From: Anaerobiospirillum sp.
Lineage (GTDB): Bacteria; Pseudomonadota; Gammaproteobacteria; Enterobacterales; Succinivibrionaceae
Direction of reading: 5' to 3'
Assembly (NCBI GenBank): GCA_029258325.1
Contig: JARHZF010000100.1
Span: 62,001-126,000 of the forward strand
DNA: 64,000 bases
Numbering within the stretch: the first letter of the stretch is position 1; the number at the start of each line of letters is the position of its first letter. Under the pieces are notes generated by a model. It had not been told where the DNA came from and searched no databases. It saw only the letters and a list, made by a program, of their open reading frames with translations. Both the position numbers and the translations under genes were made by a program. Of this stretch, positions 9,074-18,619 are shown piece by piece.

Positions 9074-9727
9074 TTATGCAATACCTAATGAATTCATTGG
9101 TCTTTTTAAGATAAACTTAGCAATTAGAGCTAATAAGATACCATAAAGAGGTACTAAGATTGCAAGACATGATGCTAGTTTTACACCATAGTCAAACCAT
9201 GCTATTTCAACCCAATGTGCTGCCATAAAAGGATCTGTTGATTTATAGAAAGCAATAGAGAAGAAAGCAAAAGTATCTAATAAATTACCAAGAATTGATG
9301 AAGCTATAGGAGCTACAAACCAAAGAGGTAGTTGACGTAATTTTGAGAATACAAAAATGTCAGTAACTTGACCTATAACATAAGCACCAAAGGATGCTGC
9401 TGCAATTCTAAATACAAATATAGAGAAAGTGCCTAAAGCTGCAAAACCTTGAAATTGACCTTGCTCAAAAATAGCACCTACTATATAAGATAAAATTAAA
9501 GCTGGTATCATTGCTTTAAAAATTACTTTTCTTGCTTTTTTAGGACCATAGATTCTTACAGTTAAATCAGTGGTAATAAAAACTAAAGGAAAGGTAAATG
9601 CACCAATTGTTGCATGAAATCCAAATACATCAACTGGAATTTGTACAGCATAATTTGATACTACAATAATTAAAATATGTAGTATAAAAAGTTTGATTAA
9701 AGGAAAGTTTAATTTTAATTCATTCAT
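9074..9727 (-). CDS. yhhQ: Queuosine precursor transporter (YhhQ family)
   Basis: A 217-residue integral membrane protein with about six hydrophobic helices, similar in length to E. coli YhhQ. Family features include the early TDLTVRIYGPKKAR loop and GNLLDTFAFF. YhhQ imports preQ0/preQ1 so that cells can make tRNA queuosine from salvaged precursors. The start at 9727 (MNELKLNF) is preferred; the longer frame adds 30 residues without a family match and no good ribosome site. An intact queH at 25864-26523 supplies the last queuosine step, so the window holds two salvage-pathway genes. Confidence 0.9.
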   Translation of the reverse strand: MNELKLNFPLIKLFILHILIIVVSNYAVQIPVDVFGFHATIGAFTFPLVFITTDLTVRIYGPKKARKVIFKAMIPALILSYIVGAIFEQGQFQGFAALGTFSIFVFRIAAASFGAYVIGQVTDIFVFSKLRQLPLWFVAPIASSILGNLLDTFAFFSIAFYKSTDPFMAAHWVEIAWFDYGVKLASCLAILVPLYGILLALIAKFILKRPMNSLGIA

Positions 9728-9861
9728 AATAATTTCAACTATATGGTTATTGTATTGATATGATTTAGACGAGTGAATTTTACAATATAAAATTGTCAAA
9801 TCAATATATTTTAGCAATAATTAAGTAATAAAAATTAGAAAATATAAAAAAGGTTTTAAAT

Positions 9862-12738
9862 ATGTCAGAAAAAAATAAGCTTCTCTTGATTGATGGTTCA
9901 TCATTTTTATATAGAGCATATTATGCTGCAAAAGGATCTTTTACTACAAAAACAGGTATACCTACAGGTGCAACTTTACTATTATCAAGAATGTTTAAGA
10001 ATTTATGTTCTGACTATAGTGACTATAAAATACTTGTAGTATTTGATGCAAAAGGTAAATCATTTAGAAATGATATCTATGCAGAATATAAAGCTAATAG
10101 ACCACCTATGCCTGATGATTTACGTGTACAAATTGAAAATATACATAAAATTGTAAAAGCAATGGGTCTACCTATAGTATCTATTGAGGGTGTAGAGGCT
10201 GATGATGTTATAGGTACTTATGCAAGACAAGCTACAGCTTTAAATATGTCTGTACTTATTGCTACTGGTGATAAGGATATGGCTCAGCTTGTAAATGATA
10301 ATATAACATTAGTAGATACTATGACTAATGTTAAATTAGATAGAAAAGGTGTTTTTGAAAAATATGGTGTAAATCCAGAACTTATAATAGATTTTCTAGC
10401 ACTAAAAGGTGATAGTTCTGATAATATTCCAGGTATGGCAGGTGTTGGTGATACTACAGCAAAAGCTCTTTTAAATGGCATAGGTGGCATTAATGATATC
10501 TATGAAAATATGGATAAGATTAAAGACTTATCTTTTAGAGGATCTAAAACATTTGCTCCTAAATATAAAGAAGCATTTGATACAGTAAAGCTATCTTATG
10601 TGCTTGCAACTATAAAAACAGATGTAGAATTACCTTTAAAAATAGAAGATATAAAGGATGATATTTCTGTTGATTATAAAGCTTTGCTAGAGCTTTATAA
10701 AACTTTAGAATTTAAAAAAATGTTCTTTGAGCTTGAAAAAGAATTACAGAAAAAACAAAATGAAAGTGATATCTTTTCAAGTTTTAATGAAGATACAAGT
10801 CCTACTTTAGCAAATGATATTACACATGAAAGTATTGATGAAATATCACCTAACTTTGATATAGATATAGGTATAAGTGATATATCTAATATAGATAAGG
10901 TATCTTCTTTTGTTTTAATAGATAGTATTGATACTTTAAAAGAGAAGTTAGATTGTGCTTTATCTTTAAAACACATAATAATTGATACAGAGACAACATC
11001 TATACGTGCAAGTGATGCAAATCTTGTTGGTATATCTTTTACTTATAATGAGGCAAAAGAATGTTTTTATGTACCAATAGCTCATATTGATACAGATAAC
11101 AATTTAGTAAAAAATCAATTACCTTTAAATGAAGTTATAGCTCTTTTTGATAAAGTATTAAATGATAATAGTGTGCTTAAAATAGGTCACAATTTAAAAT
11201 ATGATTTATTAGTACTTTTATTTAATGGCTTTAAACTTCAAGGTCCATACTTTGATACTATGATAGCTATGCATACTATTAATTCATCAGACAAGATGTC
11301 ATTAGATGCACAAGCTTTAGATAGATTTAACTACACTAAAATAAGTTATGAGTCTTTATGCAAGATAGGTTCTAAAAATGTAACTATAGATAAAATATCT
11401 ATGGAAAAAGTTAAAGACTATAGTTGTGAAGATGTATTTATAACTTATTATCTCTATACACTTGCTTTAAAATATCTAGAAAATGATGAAACATTAAAAA
11501 ATGTTTTTAATAATCAAGAAATGCCTTTAATGCAAGTTTTAATGAAAATGGAGAAAAATGGTATCTATCTTGATGGTATGGAGCTTTATCAACAAACTTT
11601 AGCTCTTACAGATGATTTAGTGGCAACTGAAAAAGAAATCTATGCTCTAGCATCATGTGAATTTAATATTGCATCTCCAAAACAATTAGGTCAAGTTTTA
11701 TTTGAAACACTAGGTATTAAGTATCCAAAGAAAGTTAAATTAGATAAAAATGGAAATAACTCTTACTCAACTGCTGAGGATATTTTAAATGAGATAGCAA
11801 AAGAGCATGAAATTGCAAAGAAGGTTTTACACTATAGAGCTATAGCTAAACTTATATCAACTTATACAGATAAATTACCATCTTTAGTATCTGAAAAAAC
11901 TGGATATTTGCATACATCATTTAATCAAGCAGGTACAGTGACAGGTCGTCTTTCATCATCAGATCCTAATTTACAAAATATTCCAAATAGATCAAAGGAA
12001 GGTCGCATGATAAGGCGTGCTTTCTGTGCAGAAGATGGCTATAAGATTTTAAGTGCTGATTATTCTCAAATTGAACTTAGATTAATAGCTCATATTGCAA
12101 ATGATCAAAGTTTAATTAATGCTTTTATTCAAGATAAAGACATTCACAAAAGCACAGCAGCTGAAGTTTTAAATATAGCTATAGATGATGTAACTGATGA
12201 GCAGAGATCACAAGCTAAAGCTACTAACTTTGGCTTAATGTATGGTATGGGTGCTCATACTTTATCTTTACAAACAGATATGTCATTTAAAGAAGCTAAA
12301 GCTTATATAGATGCCTACTTTACAAGATATCCAACTATAAAGAAATATATGGAAAATATTGTAGAAGAAGCAACAGTTAAAGGTTATGTTTCTACTATAA
12401 ATAAAAATAAGATCTATTTTGAAAATCTAGCAAGTGCTAATGCTATTCAAAGAGCTGCTATTACTCGTGCTGTAATTAATGCACCTATGCAAGGTAGTGC
12501 TGCTGATATTATTAAACTTGCCATGATAGAAATTCAAAAGTATATAGATAGTTTAGATGATAAAACTAAGATCTACATGTTATTACAAGTACATGATGAA
12601 TTAGTATTTAAAGTACGTGATGACTTTATTTCAGAGGCAACAGCACGTATTAAAGAAATTATGGAAAATGTTATTAAACTTAAAGTACCTTTAAAAGTAG
12701 GTATAGGTGTAGGTAACGATTGGGGCGAGGCTCACTAA
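9862..12738 (+). CDS. polA: DNA polymerase I
   Basis: A 958-residue three-domain repair and Okazaki-fragment polymerase. The 5'-3' nuclease domain (about 1-290) contains LLIDGSSFLYRA, EADDVIGT, TGDKDMAQLV and a GDSSDNIPG loop. The 3'-5' proofreading domain (about 355-560) keeps IIDTETTS (DxE), GHNLKYD and DVFITYYL, so proofreading looks intact. The polymerase domain carries DPNLQNIPNR, motif A SADYSQIELR, motif B KATNFGLMYG and motif C LQVHDEL. A spacer of low-complexity acidic residues (about 295-350) separates the first two domains. It is slightly longer than E. coli Pol I (928). Confidence 0.98.
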   Translation: MSEKNKLLLIDGSSFLYRAYYAAKGSFTTKTGIPTGATLLLSRMFKNLCSDYSDYKILVVFDAKGKSFRNDIYAEYKANRPPMPDDLRVQIENIHKIVKAMGLPIVSIEGVEADDVIGTYARQATALNMSVLIATGDKDMAQLVNDNITLVDTMTNVKLDRKGVFEKYGVNPELIIDFLALKGDSSDNIPGMAGVGDTTAKALLNGIGGINDIYENMDKIKDLSFRGSKTFAPKYKEAFDTVKLSYVLATIKTDVELPLKIEDIKDDISVDYKALLELYKTLEFKKMFFELEKELQKKQNESDIFSSFNEDTSPTLANDITHESIDEISPNFDIDIGISDISNIDKVSSFVLIDSIDTLKEKLDCALSLKHIIIDTETTSIRASDANLVGISFTYNEAKECFYVPIAHIDTDNNLVKNQLPLNEVIALFDKVLNDNSVLKIGHNLKYDLLVLLFNGFKLQGPYFDTMIAMHTINSSDKMSLDAQALDRFNYTKISYESLCKIGSKNVTIDKISMEKVKDYSCEDVFITYYLYTLALKYLENDETLKNVFNNQEMPLMQVLMKMEKNGIYLDGMELYQQTLALTDDLVATEKEIYALASCEFNIASPKQLGQVLFETLGIKYPKKVKLDKNGNNSYSTAEDILNEIAKEHEIAKKVLHYRAIAKLISTYTDKLPSLVSEKTGYLHTSFNQAGTVTGRLSSSDPNLQNIPNRSKEGRMIRRAFCAEDGYKILSADYSQIELRLIAHIANDQSLINAFIQDKDIHKSTAAEVLNIAIDDVTDEQRSQAKATNFGLMYGMGAHTLSLQTDMSFKEAKAYIDAYFTRYPTIKKYMENIVEEATVKGYVSTINKNKIYFENLASANAIQRAAITRAVINAPMQGSAADIIKLAMIEIQKYIDSLDDKTKIYMLLQVHDELVFKVRDDFISEATARIKEIMENVIKLKVPLKVGIGVGNDWGEAH

Positions 12739-12742
12739 GTAT

Positions 12743-12772
12743 AAAAAAGCAAAGGGTATCCCTTTGCTTTTT
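12743..12772 (+). terminator. Bidirectional terminator between polA and lpxH
   Basis: GCAAAGGG pairs with CCCTTTGC around TAT, flanked by A-run and T-run. It serves polA rightward, and its end overlaps the lpxH stop codon on the other strand. Confidence 0.9.
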
Positions 12773-13514
12773 ACTTTATAAGTTTATCTATACTTTCTTC
12801 TTTGAAGGTTATCATATCTAAACCTACCTTTATATAGGAGTAATTCTTATCCCAAGCACCTAAAGATATACGTTTTTTTAAATTTAAAACCTCATCTTTA
12901 TATTCTTTAAAAATATGTATATGTCCATGTAATAGGGTATCAACCTTATACTCTTTAACTAAATTATTAAGTCCATCTAAGGTAATATTGTACTTTTCCA
13001 TATCTTGTTTTGAGAAAGTACGTTTAGTATTTTTACTTTTGTTGCGTATAGAGTTTGCTAATTTTTTCTTTAAAAAGAAAGGGAATAAAGCAAAGATACA
13101 TCTTGAAATAGGAAGATCTACTATCTTTCTATACTTTATATAAGATATATCCTTAGTACATAATTTATCTCCATGAGTAATAGCTATATTTGCATAGGAG
13201 GTATTTATTATGTGTATGTCATCTAAAAGCTCCATATTAAAGTATAAAGCTTCCTTTTTTGACATAAGAAAATCTCTATTTCCTCTTATAAAGAAAGTTT
13301 TAATATGTCTCTCTTTAAAAGCATTATTTAAACTTTCTTTAACAAGATTTTGTGCCTTATCTTGTTTATCTATACCAATATAATAGTCAAATAGATCACC
13401 TATTATGATTAAATTTGTATTATATGGTATAGATAATAGAAAATTTTTAAAAGCTAAAAGGAGATCTTCTCTTTTATCTGATAAATGTAAATCAGATATA
13501 AAGATAGTTTCCAT
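12771..13514 (-). CDS. lpxH: UDP-2,3-diacylglucosamine diphosphatase
   Basis: A 247-residue calcineurin-like metallophosphoesterase that cleaves UDP-2,3-diacylglucosamine to lipid X in lipid A synthesis, acting at the inner face of the cytoplasmic membrane. Metal-binding motifs are FISDLHLS, GDLFDYYIG, GNRDFL, THGDKLCTKD and the C-terminal HGHIH. The middle ANSIRNKSKN block matches LpxH of E. coli. It begins 8 bp after ppiB and is therefore in one operon with it, the same ppiB-lpxH pair as in E. coli. Confidence 0.95.
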   Translation of the reverse strand: METIFISDLHLSDKREDLLLAFKNFLLSIPYNTNLIIIGDLFDYYIGIDKQDKAQNLVKESLNNAFKERHIKTFFIRGNRDFLMSKKEALYFNMELLDDIHIINTSYANIAITHGDKLCTKDISYIKYRKIVDLPISRCIFALFPFFLKKKLANSIRNKSKNTKRTFSKQDMEKYNITLDGLNNLVKEYKVDTLLHGHIHIFKEYKDEVLNLKKRISLGAWDKNYSYIKVGLDMITFKEESIDKLIK

Positions 13515-13522
13515 AAAACTTT

Positions 13523-14020
13523 TTATTCTTCAATAATGGTACAAGACTCAATAATAATATCTTCTTTTGGTACGTCTCTGTACATATCACGTGTTTCTGT
13601 TTTTGCTTTTTCAATTTCAAAAACAACATCCATACCTTCAACAACTTTACCAAAAACGCAATAGCCCCAACCTGACATTGTCTTTGATTTAAAGTTTAAG
13701 AAATCATTATCAACAGTGTTTATAAAAAATTGTGTAGTAGCTGAATGTGGATCGTTAGTACGAGCAAGAGCAACAGAACCTACTTCATTTTTTAGACCAT
13801 TATCTGCTTCATTTTCGATAGGATCACGTGTTTCTTTATGTTCAAACTCAGGAGTAAAACCACCACCTTGAATCATAAAGCCTTTTATAACACGATGGAA
13901 AATTGTATTATCATAATGACCATCTTTTACATATTGTTCAAAGTTTGCACATGATTTAGGTGCTTTTTCATGATTTAATTCAATCTTGATATCACCCTTA
14001 TTAGTTTTCATTAAAATCAT
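13523..14020 (-). CDS. ppiB: Peptidyl-prolyl cis-trans isomerase B (cyclophilin)
   Basis: A 165-residue cytoplasmic cyclophilin. It has no signal peptide. Signature blocks are FHRVIKGFMIQGGG with the catalytic arginine, then NTDPHSATTQFFIN-like ARTNDPHSATTQFFI, and VFGKVVEGMDV. Length and N-terminus (MILMKTNKGDI) match E. coli PpiB. It is divergent from cysS across a short AT-rich region and is followed 8 bp later by lpxH. Confidence 0.96.
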   Translation of the reverse strand: MILMKTNKGDIKIELNHEKAPKSCANFEQYVKDGHYDNTIFHRVIKGFMIQGGGFTPEFEHKETRDPIENEADNGLKNEVGSVALARTNDPHSATTQFFINTVDNDFLNFKSKTMSGWGYCVFGKVVEGMDVVFEIEKAKTETRDMYRDVPKEDIIIESCTIIEE

Positions 14021-14136
14021 AGTTTTAACCTCAAAATATTAAATGTTTTTCTATTATATAGATATATTTTAGTAATTCAAAAAGATAAATACTTAATTGA
14101 AAATTTGTTTTAAAAATTTTATCTAATATTTTTAAA

Positions 14137-14165
14137 TTTAGTTTTCTATAAATATATACTATAAT
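14137..14165 (+). promoter_or_regulatory. Candidate cysS promoter
   Basis: A perfect -10 hexamer TATAAT (14160-14165) lies 17 bp after a weak -35-like TTTAGT (14137-14142). It is placed about 50 bp before the cysS start. Confidence 0.4.
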
Positions 14166-14216
14166 TTGCAAATTATATTTTTTTTAATATCTATTTATAT
14201 AAGAAGAGAGATTTAT

Positions 14217-15593
14217 ATGCTACAGATACATAACAGTCTAACAAAACAAAAAGAAGAGTTTAAGCCTATTAAAGATGGTGAAATAGGTATGTATGTTTGT
14301 GGTGTGACTGTATACGATCTTTGTCATATAGGTCATGCAAGAACATTTGTAAACTTTGATATGATTGTCAGATATTTAAGATACAAAGGTTACAAAGTAA
14401 ATTATGTAAGAAATATTACAGATATTGATGACAAGATTATAAATAGAGCTAATGAGCGTAATATAGATGCAAAAGAGCTTGCTAATCATTTTATTGATGA
14501 GATGCACAAAGACTTTGATGCTTTAAATATTATGCGTCCTGATATTGAGCCTAAAGCTACTGATAATATACAAGAGATTATAGAGATTTGCCAAAAGTTA
14601 ATTGATAAGGGACATGCTTATATTGCAGATAATAAAGATGTTATGTTCTCTATTGATAGTTTTAAAAAGTATGGCAAATTATCAGGTCAAAATTTAGATG
14701 AACTAAATGCAGGATCTCGTGTTCAAGTTGAAGTAACAAAGAGAAATCCTTTTGACTTTGTATTATGGAAGCAATCTAAAGAAAATGAACCTAAGTGGGA
14801 TTCTCCATTTGGAGCAGGTAGACCTGGTTGGCATATTGAATGTTCTGCTATGAATAGTAAGTATTTAGGTGTGAACTTTGATATTCATGGTGGTGGTTCT
14901 GATCTTATTTTCCCTCACCATGAAAATGAGATAGCTCAATCTTGCTGTGCTTTTGATAGTAAATATGTAAATTATTGGATGCACTCTGGCATGGTAATGA
15001 TAAATCATGAAAAGATGTCTAAATCTTTAAATAACTTCTTTACTATACGTGATGTATTAGAGCACTATGATGCAGAGACTATTAGATTCTTCTTATTATC
15101 AGGTCAGTATAGAAGTCAATTAAACTATTCACAAGAAAACCTAGAAAAAGCAAAATCTGCTTTAGATAGATTATATACATCTATACGTGATGTTGAAATT
15201 AAAGGTGACTTTGATAAAGACAATGAGTATGTAAAACGTTTTGAAGAGTATATGGATGATGATTTCAATACTCCAGCTGCAATTTCTGTTTTATTTGATC
15301 TTGTAAAAGTTATAAACAAAGAAAGCGATGATAAAAAATCATATTATGCAAAAATCTTAAAAGAGCTAGCTTCTATTTTAGGTATCTTATATCAAGATCC
15401 ATCTCAATTTTTAAAAGGAATAGGTGGAATTGAAGATAACGAAACTGTTATAATTGAGGAGCTAGTAAGAATCAGAAATGAGTCTCGTGCACAAAAAGAC
15501 TTTAAAAAAGCGGATGAGGCAAGAGACAAACTTACAGCTATGGGTATCATTTTAGAAGATACAGCAAATGGTACTATTTGGCGTAGAAAGTAA
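14217..15593 (+). CDS. cysS: Cysteinyl-tRNA synthetase
   Basis: A class I aminoacyl-tRNA synthetase of 458 residues charging tRNA-Cys. The ATG at 14217 ([10 protein letters not shown]) follows AAGAAGAGAG; the upstream 17 codons have no family match. Motifs are the HIGH-type CHIGHARTF, the zinc-ligand cysteine of [16 protein letters not shown] with a second zinc cysteine, [11 protein letters not shown] and the KMSKS loop. Length is nearly that of E. coli CysS (461). The divergent ppiB-lpxH pair reproduces the E. coli arrangement. Confidence 0.98.
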   Translation: MLQIHNSLTKQKEEFKPIKDGEIGMYVCGVTVYDLCHIGHARTFVNFDMIVRYLRYKGYKVNYVRNITDIDDKIINRANERNIDAKELANHFIDEMHKDFDALNIMRPDIEPKATDNIQEIIEICQKLIDKGHAYIADNKDVMFSIDSFKKYGKLSGQNLDELNAGSRVQVEVTKRNPFDFVLWKQSKENEPKWDSPFGAGRPGWHIECSAMNSKYLGVNFDIHGGGSDLIFPHHENEIAQSCCAFDSKYVNYWMHSGMVMINHEKMSKSLNNFFTIRDVLEHYDAETIRFFLLSGQYRSQLNYSQENLEKAKSALDRLYTSIRDVEIKGDFDKDNEYVKRFEEYMDDDFNTPAAISVLFDLVKVINKESDDKKSYYAKILKELASILGILYQDPSQFLKGIGGIEDNETVIIEELVRIRNESRAQKDFKKADEARDKLTAMGIILEDTANGTIWRRK

Positions 15594-15636
15594 TCATTTT
15601 CAGGTTCTATTGCAAATAAAAAGTAAGAAATAATTT

Positions 15637-15671
15637 AAACCCACAGTATTAAAAATATTGTGGGTTTTTTA
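15637..15671 (+). terminator. Terminator after cysS
   Basis: AAACCCACAGTATT (15637-15650) pairs with AATATTGTGGGTTT (15654-15667) around AAA with one G-T pair, followed by T's. Confidence 0.9.
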
Positions 15672-15790
15672 TTTTAAGTAAAAGCTCACAATGTAAAAAG
15701 AAACTTTTTTAAATTTAAAGTACATATACTATATTTAATATATATCTATGTAAGTTTTGCTATATAAAATAAGCAAATAAGAGAGTTTCT

Positions 15791-17629
15791 ATGTATTTAA
15801 GTAAAGTTGTAATAGATAATTTTAGAGGTCTTCGTCACTTAGAATTAGACTTTAATTTTGATAATACAGTGTTAATAGGTGAGAATACCTGGGGTAAGTC
15901 ATCCTTATTTAGAGTACTATGGGTACTTCTTGGTAAGGGAGAGCAACTTTATCAATTTCAAAAAGAAGATCTTTATATACCTGTTGTTTTAAATTTTCAA
16001 GAAAATATAGAAGATAGTGCTAATAATGAAATTTTAATTAATGACTCATTATTTCTATCACATAGTGAGGACAATTATTTAAAATATTCACAAAAAGACA
16101 AAGACTTTTTTGAAAATGATATTTATAAAGAGTCTTCAAATAAGATAGAAATTTCACTTTTTTTTAAAGAGCATACTTATGGTTTAGTTAATAAATCATC
16201 ACGTTTACAAAGATTATCTAAAGCATGGGTGCTTGGTGATGATGGTCTTTATTTTATCCATTGGAATATAAAAGCTTTTTATAAAGATGAAAACTTTATT
16301 ACAGAACATTATCTTTTAAATAATGCTAATAAAGAAATAGATTGTGATAAAGAGAGCATTATAAAATTATTAATTTCCATGAATCCTCTTATTAGGGTTA
16401 GAGATGGTCGTTACTTTGTAAGTGAAAATGAAGATGATACTAATCTTTCAAAGAGTTTAAATAATTGTAAAAGTTATATTTGCGAAGATAATGAAAGGCA
16501 TTTAAAGTCTTTAGCAGAAGATATTTTAAAGTTACAATCAGACGACTCTAATGCAGCTGAGATAATGCAAAGTTTAGAGCTTATAAACTCATTATCACAA
16601 AAATATTTAGGTAATTATGAACAAAGAGGATTTAGACAAAGGAATAGAAAGAATGTAAACAGTATTAAAGATATGGTTACAAAACCTGTATCTATAGAAA
16701 GTCTATCTAATATTAAAGAGCAATTAAATAGTAAAACTTTTAATTTAGATAAGATCTTATCTTATTGTCTAATCTCAAGTTTAGTAATGGCAAAAGGAGA
16801 TAGGGTAATAGATAAGCAAGCTAAACCTATTTTAGTTTTAGAAGATGTAGAAAGTAGATTTCACCCATCTCTTCTTCTTAGTTTTTGGTCTATTATATCT
16901 AATATGCCATTACAAAAAATTATGAGTACAAACTCAGGTGATTTTTTAACAGCAACTAAGATTTCAGATATAAGGCGTCTTTCAAGAAAATATTATGATA
17001 CTAGATGTTATCGTGTAATTGAAAATAATTTTAGTGCAGATGAGTTAAGGCGTATAGCTTTTCATGTAAGAATGAATAGACCTATGTCATTTTTTGCAAG
17101 AGTGTGGTTATTAGTAGAAGGTGAGACTGAAGTTTGGATGTTAAATCAAATGGCTCAACTTTTAGGCATAAGACTTTTATGTATAGGTGTACGTTCTATT
17201 GAATTTGCTCAATGTGGTTTACATCCTCTTATGCATTTAGCAAGTGAGCTTGGTATATCATTTTATGTTTTAACAGATGGTGATGAAGCAGGTAAAAAAT
17301 ATGCTTCATCTGTTATATCTTATGTTGGTCGTAAAAATCTACATAAACACTTAACTTTATTACCACAAAAGGATATAGAACACTTCTTTTATCATAATGG
17401 TTTTGCTGACATATACAATAAAGAAGCTAATATTCAATTTAAAAAACAAAAGCAAATATCTGTAGATAAGATAATTGAGATAGCTATTAAAAGAAAGAGT
17501 AAACCAGGACTTGCTCTTGCTGTATGTGAAGCTATGTATGAAAGAGGAGGTAAATCAGTACCTAAACTATTTAGAATTTTGTTTAAAAACTTAGAGAATC
17601 TAAGTAGAAATAATATGTTTACTGACTAA
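15791..17629 (+). CDS. ybjD: OLD-family ATP-dependent endonuclease, YbjD type
   Basis: A 612-residue protein combining an SMC-like ATPase and a TOPRIM nuclease domain. The N-terminal block VVIDNFRGLRHLELDF and Walker A GENTWGKSS are ATPase features. The ABC-type block LEDVESRFHP and the adjacent TNSGDFL (around 350-380) complete the ATPase. TOPRIM motifs are LLVEGETEVW and LTDGDEAGKKY. The blocks RLHP-like RFHPSLLLSFW, LVEGETE-W and IEFAQ-G-L-PL line up with E. coli YbjD. OLD proteins are nucleases; the role of YbjD itself is not settled. It is monocistronic, flanked by terminators, with no defence partner (no gajB-like helicase) next to it. Confidence 0.87.
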   Translation: MYLSKVVIDNFRGLRHLELDFNFDNTVLIGENTWGKSSLFRVLWVLLGKGEQLYQFQKEDLYIPVVLNFQENIEDSANNEILINDSLFLSHSEDNYLKYSQKDKDFFENDIYKESSNKIEISLFFKEHTYGLVNKSSRLQRLSKAWVLGDDGLYFIHWNIKAFYKDENFITEHYLLNNANKEIDCDKESIIKLLISMNPLIRVRDGRYFVSENEDDTNLSKSLNNCKSYICEDNERHLKSLAEDILKLQSDDSNAAEIMQSLELINSLSQKYLGNYEQRGFRQRNRKNVNSIKDMVTKPVSIESLSNIKEQLNSKTFNLDKILSYCLISSLVMAKGDRVIDKQAKPILVLEDVESRFHPSLLLSFWSIISNMPLQKIMSTNSGDFLTATKISDIRRLSRKYYDTRCYRVIENNFSADELRRIAFHVRMNRPMSFFARVWLLVEGETEVWMLNQMAQLLGIRLLCIGVRSIEFAQCGLHPLMHLASELGISFYVLTDGDEAGKKYASSVISYVGRKNLHKHLTLLPQKDIEHFFYHNGFADIYNKEANIQFKKQKQISVDKIIEIAIKRKSKPGLALAVCEAMYERGGKSVPKLFRILFKNLENLSRNNMFTD

Positions 17630-17635
17630 AAGCTT

Positions 17636-17666
17636 AAACTCCATCGTAAAAGATGGAGTTTTTTTT
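17636..17666 (+). terminator. Terminator after ybjD
   Basis: AAACTCCATC pairs with GATGGAGTTT around GTAAAA, followed by T's. Its last bases overlap the stop codon of convergent yicC. Confidence 0.88.
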
Positions 17667-18528
17667 ACTCAAGATTTTGTACTTGTTCTCTTATCTGTTC
17701 AATTAATACTTTTAGTTCAATAGCTACTCTTGTTATATCAAGATTAGATGCTTTTGCAGCTATAGTATTTGCTTCACGATAAAATTCTTGCATCATAAAG
17801 TCTAAACGCTTACCACAAAGACCACCTGTTGTAATAATTTCACGTGTAGTCTTTATATGTGAATTTATTCTGTCATACTCTTCTGCAATATCACTTTTTT
17901 GAGCAAGTAGAGCTATTTCAAATTCAAGCCTCTCTGTATTTATGCTGTTAATCATAAGTTTATCAAGCTTTTCTTGAATTTTAGCTCTTTCTTTTTCAAT
18001 AAGACCATCAAGATTATCCTTTATGACTAAAAGACAATCTTCAATATTGTTTAACTTGTCTTCAATACAAACTATAAGTTTACTCCCCTCTTGTAGTCTA
18101 TACTTATTTAAAGTATCAACAAGGTTAGTAAAACTAGTTTTAATATCAAAAGCTAAATCTTTAAAGTCATGATTATTAATCATAACACCTGGAAAATTTA
18201 GAATATCTATAGCAGATGTAGATATATTAGGAACACTTTCAGTAATTTTAGTTATTTGATTTTTTAAATTATGTAAAAGATTTGTGTTTATATGAAAATT
18301 AAATTTATCATTCTTTTCTAAAGAAATAGAACACTCAACTTTACCACGAGTAACATGCTCTTTTAAGATATGAGTTAAGTCAGACTCAATAAAGTAGAGA
18401 TTTTCAGGTAATTTAAAAGTGATATCTAAAAATCTTGAGTTAACAGTTTTTAGATCAATATTAAAGTTACATATTGATGATTTGCCTTTAGTAGAAGCAA
18501 ATGCAGTCATGCTTTTTATATTAGACAT
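17665..18528 (-). CDS. yicC: YicC-family endoribonuclease
   Basis: A 287-residue protein, the same length as E. coli YicC. Conserved features are the N-terminal IKSMTAFAS, the VNSRFLDI block, the RGKVECSI segment, and the C-terminal GGLCGKRLDFMMQEFYREANTIAAKA. YicC is a divalent-metal-dependent endoribonuclease implicated in degrading small RNAs such as RyhB. The start at 18528 (MSNIKSMTAF) is chosen over a longer frame to 18579 that runs into the nrdB terminator. It lies downstream of nrdAB on the same strand but is separated by that terminator. Confidence 0.93.
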   Translation of the reverse strand: MSNIKSMTAFASTKGKSSICNFNIDLKTVNSRFLDITFKLPENLYFIESDLTHILKEHVTRGKVECSISLEKNDKFNFHINTNLLHNLKNQITKITESVPNISTSAIDILNFPGVMINNHDFKDLAFDIKTSFTNLVDTLNKYRLQEGSKLIVCIEDKLNNIEDCLLVIKDNLDGLIEKERAKIQEKLDKLMINSINTERLEFEIALLAQKSDIAEEYDRINSHIKTTREIITTGGLCGKRLDFMMQEFYREANTIAAKASNLDITRVAIELKVLIEQIREQVQNLE

Positions 18529-18555
18529 AATAGTAGATATAAAAATGTTGAGGTT

Positions 18556-18587
18556 AAAAATAAACCATCTCAAAAACAAGATGGTTT
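18556..18587 (-). terminator. Terminator of the nrdAB operon
   Basis: On the minus strand AAACCATCT pairs with AGATGGTTT around an eight-base loop and is followed by ATTTTT. It lies between nrdB and yicC. Confidence 0.85.
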
Positions 18588-18619
18588 ATAACTATTATAA
18601 TCAATATAATTAAAAAAAA

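Noticed and set aside
15791-17629. Gabija or other multi-gene defence island
   Set aside because: Only the OLD-type gene is present; neighbours are cysS and yicC, both housekeeping, with terminators on each side.
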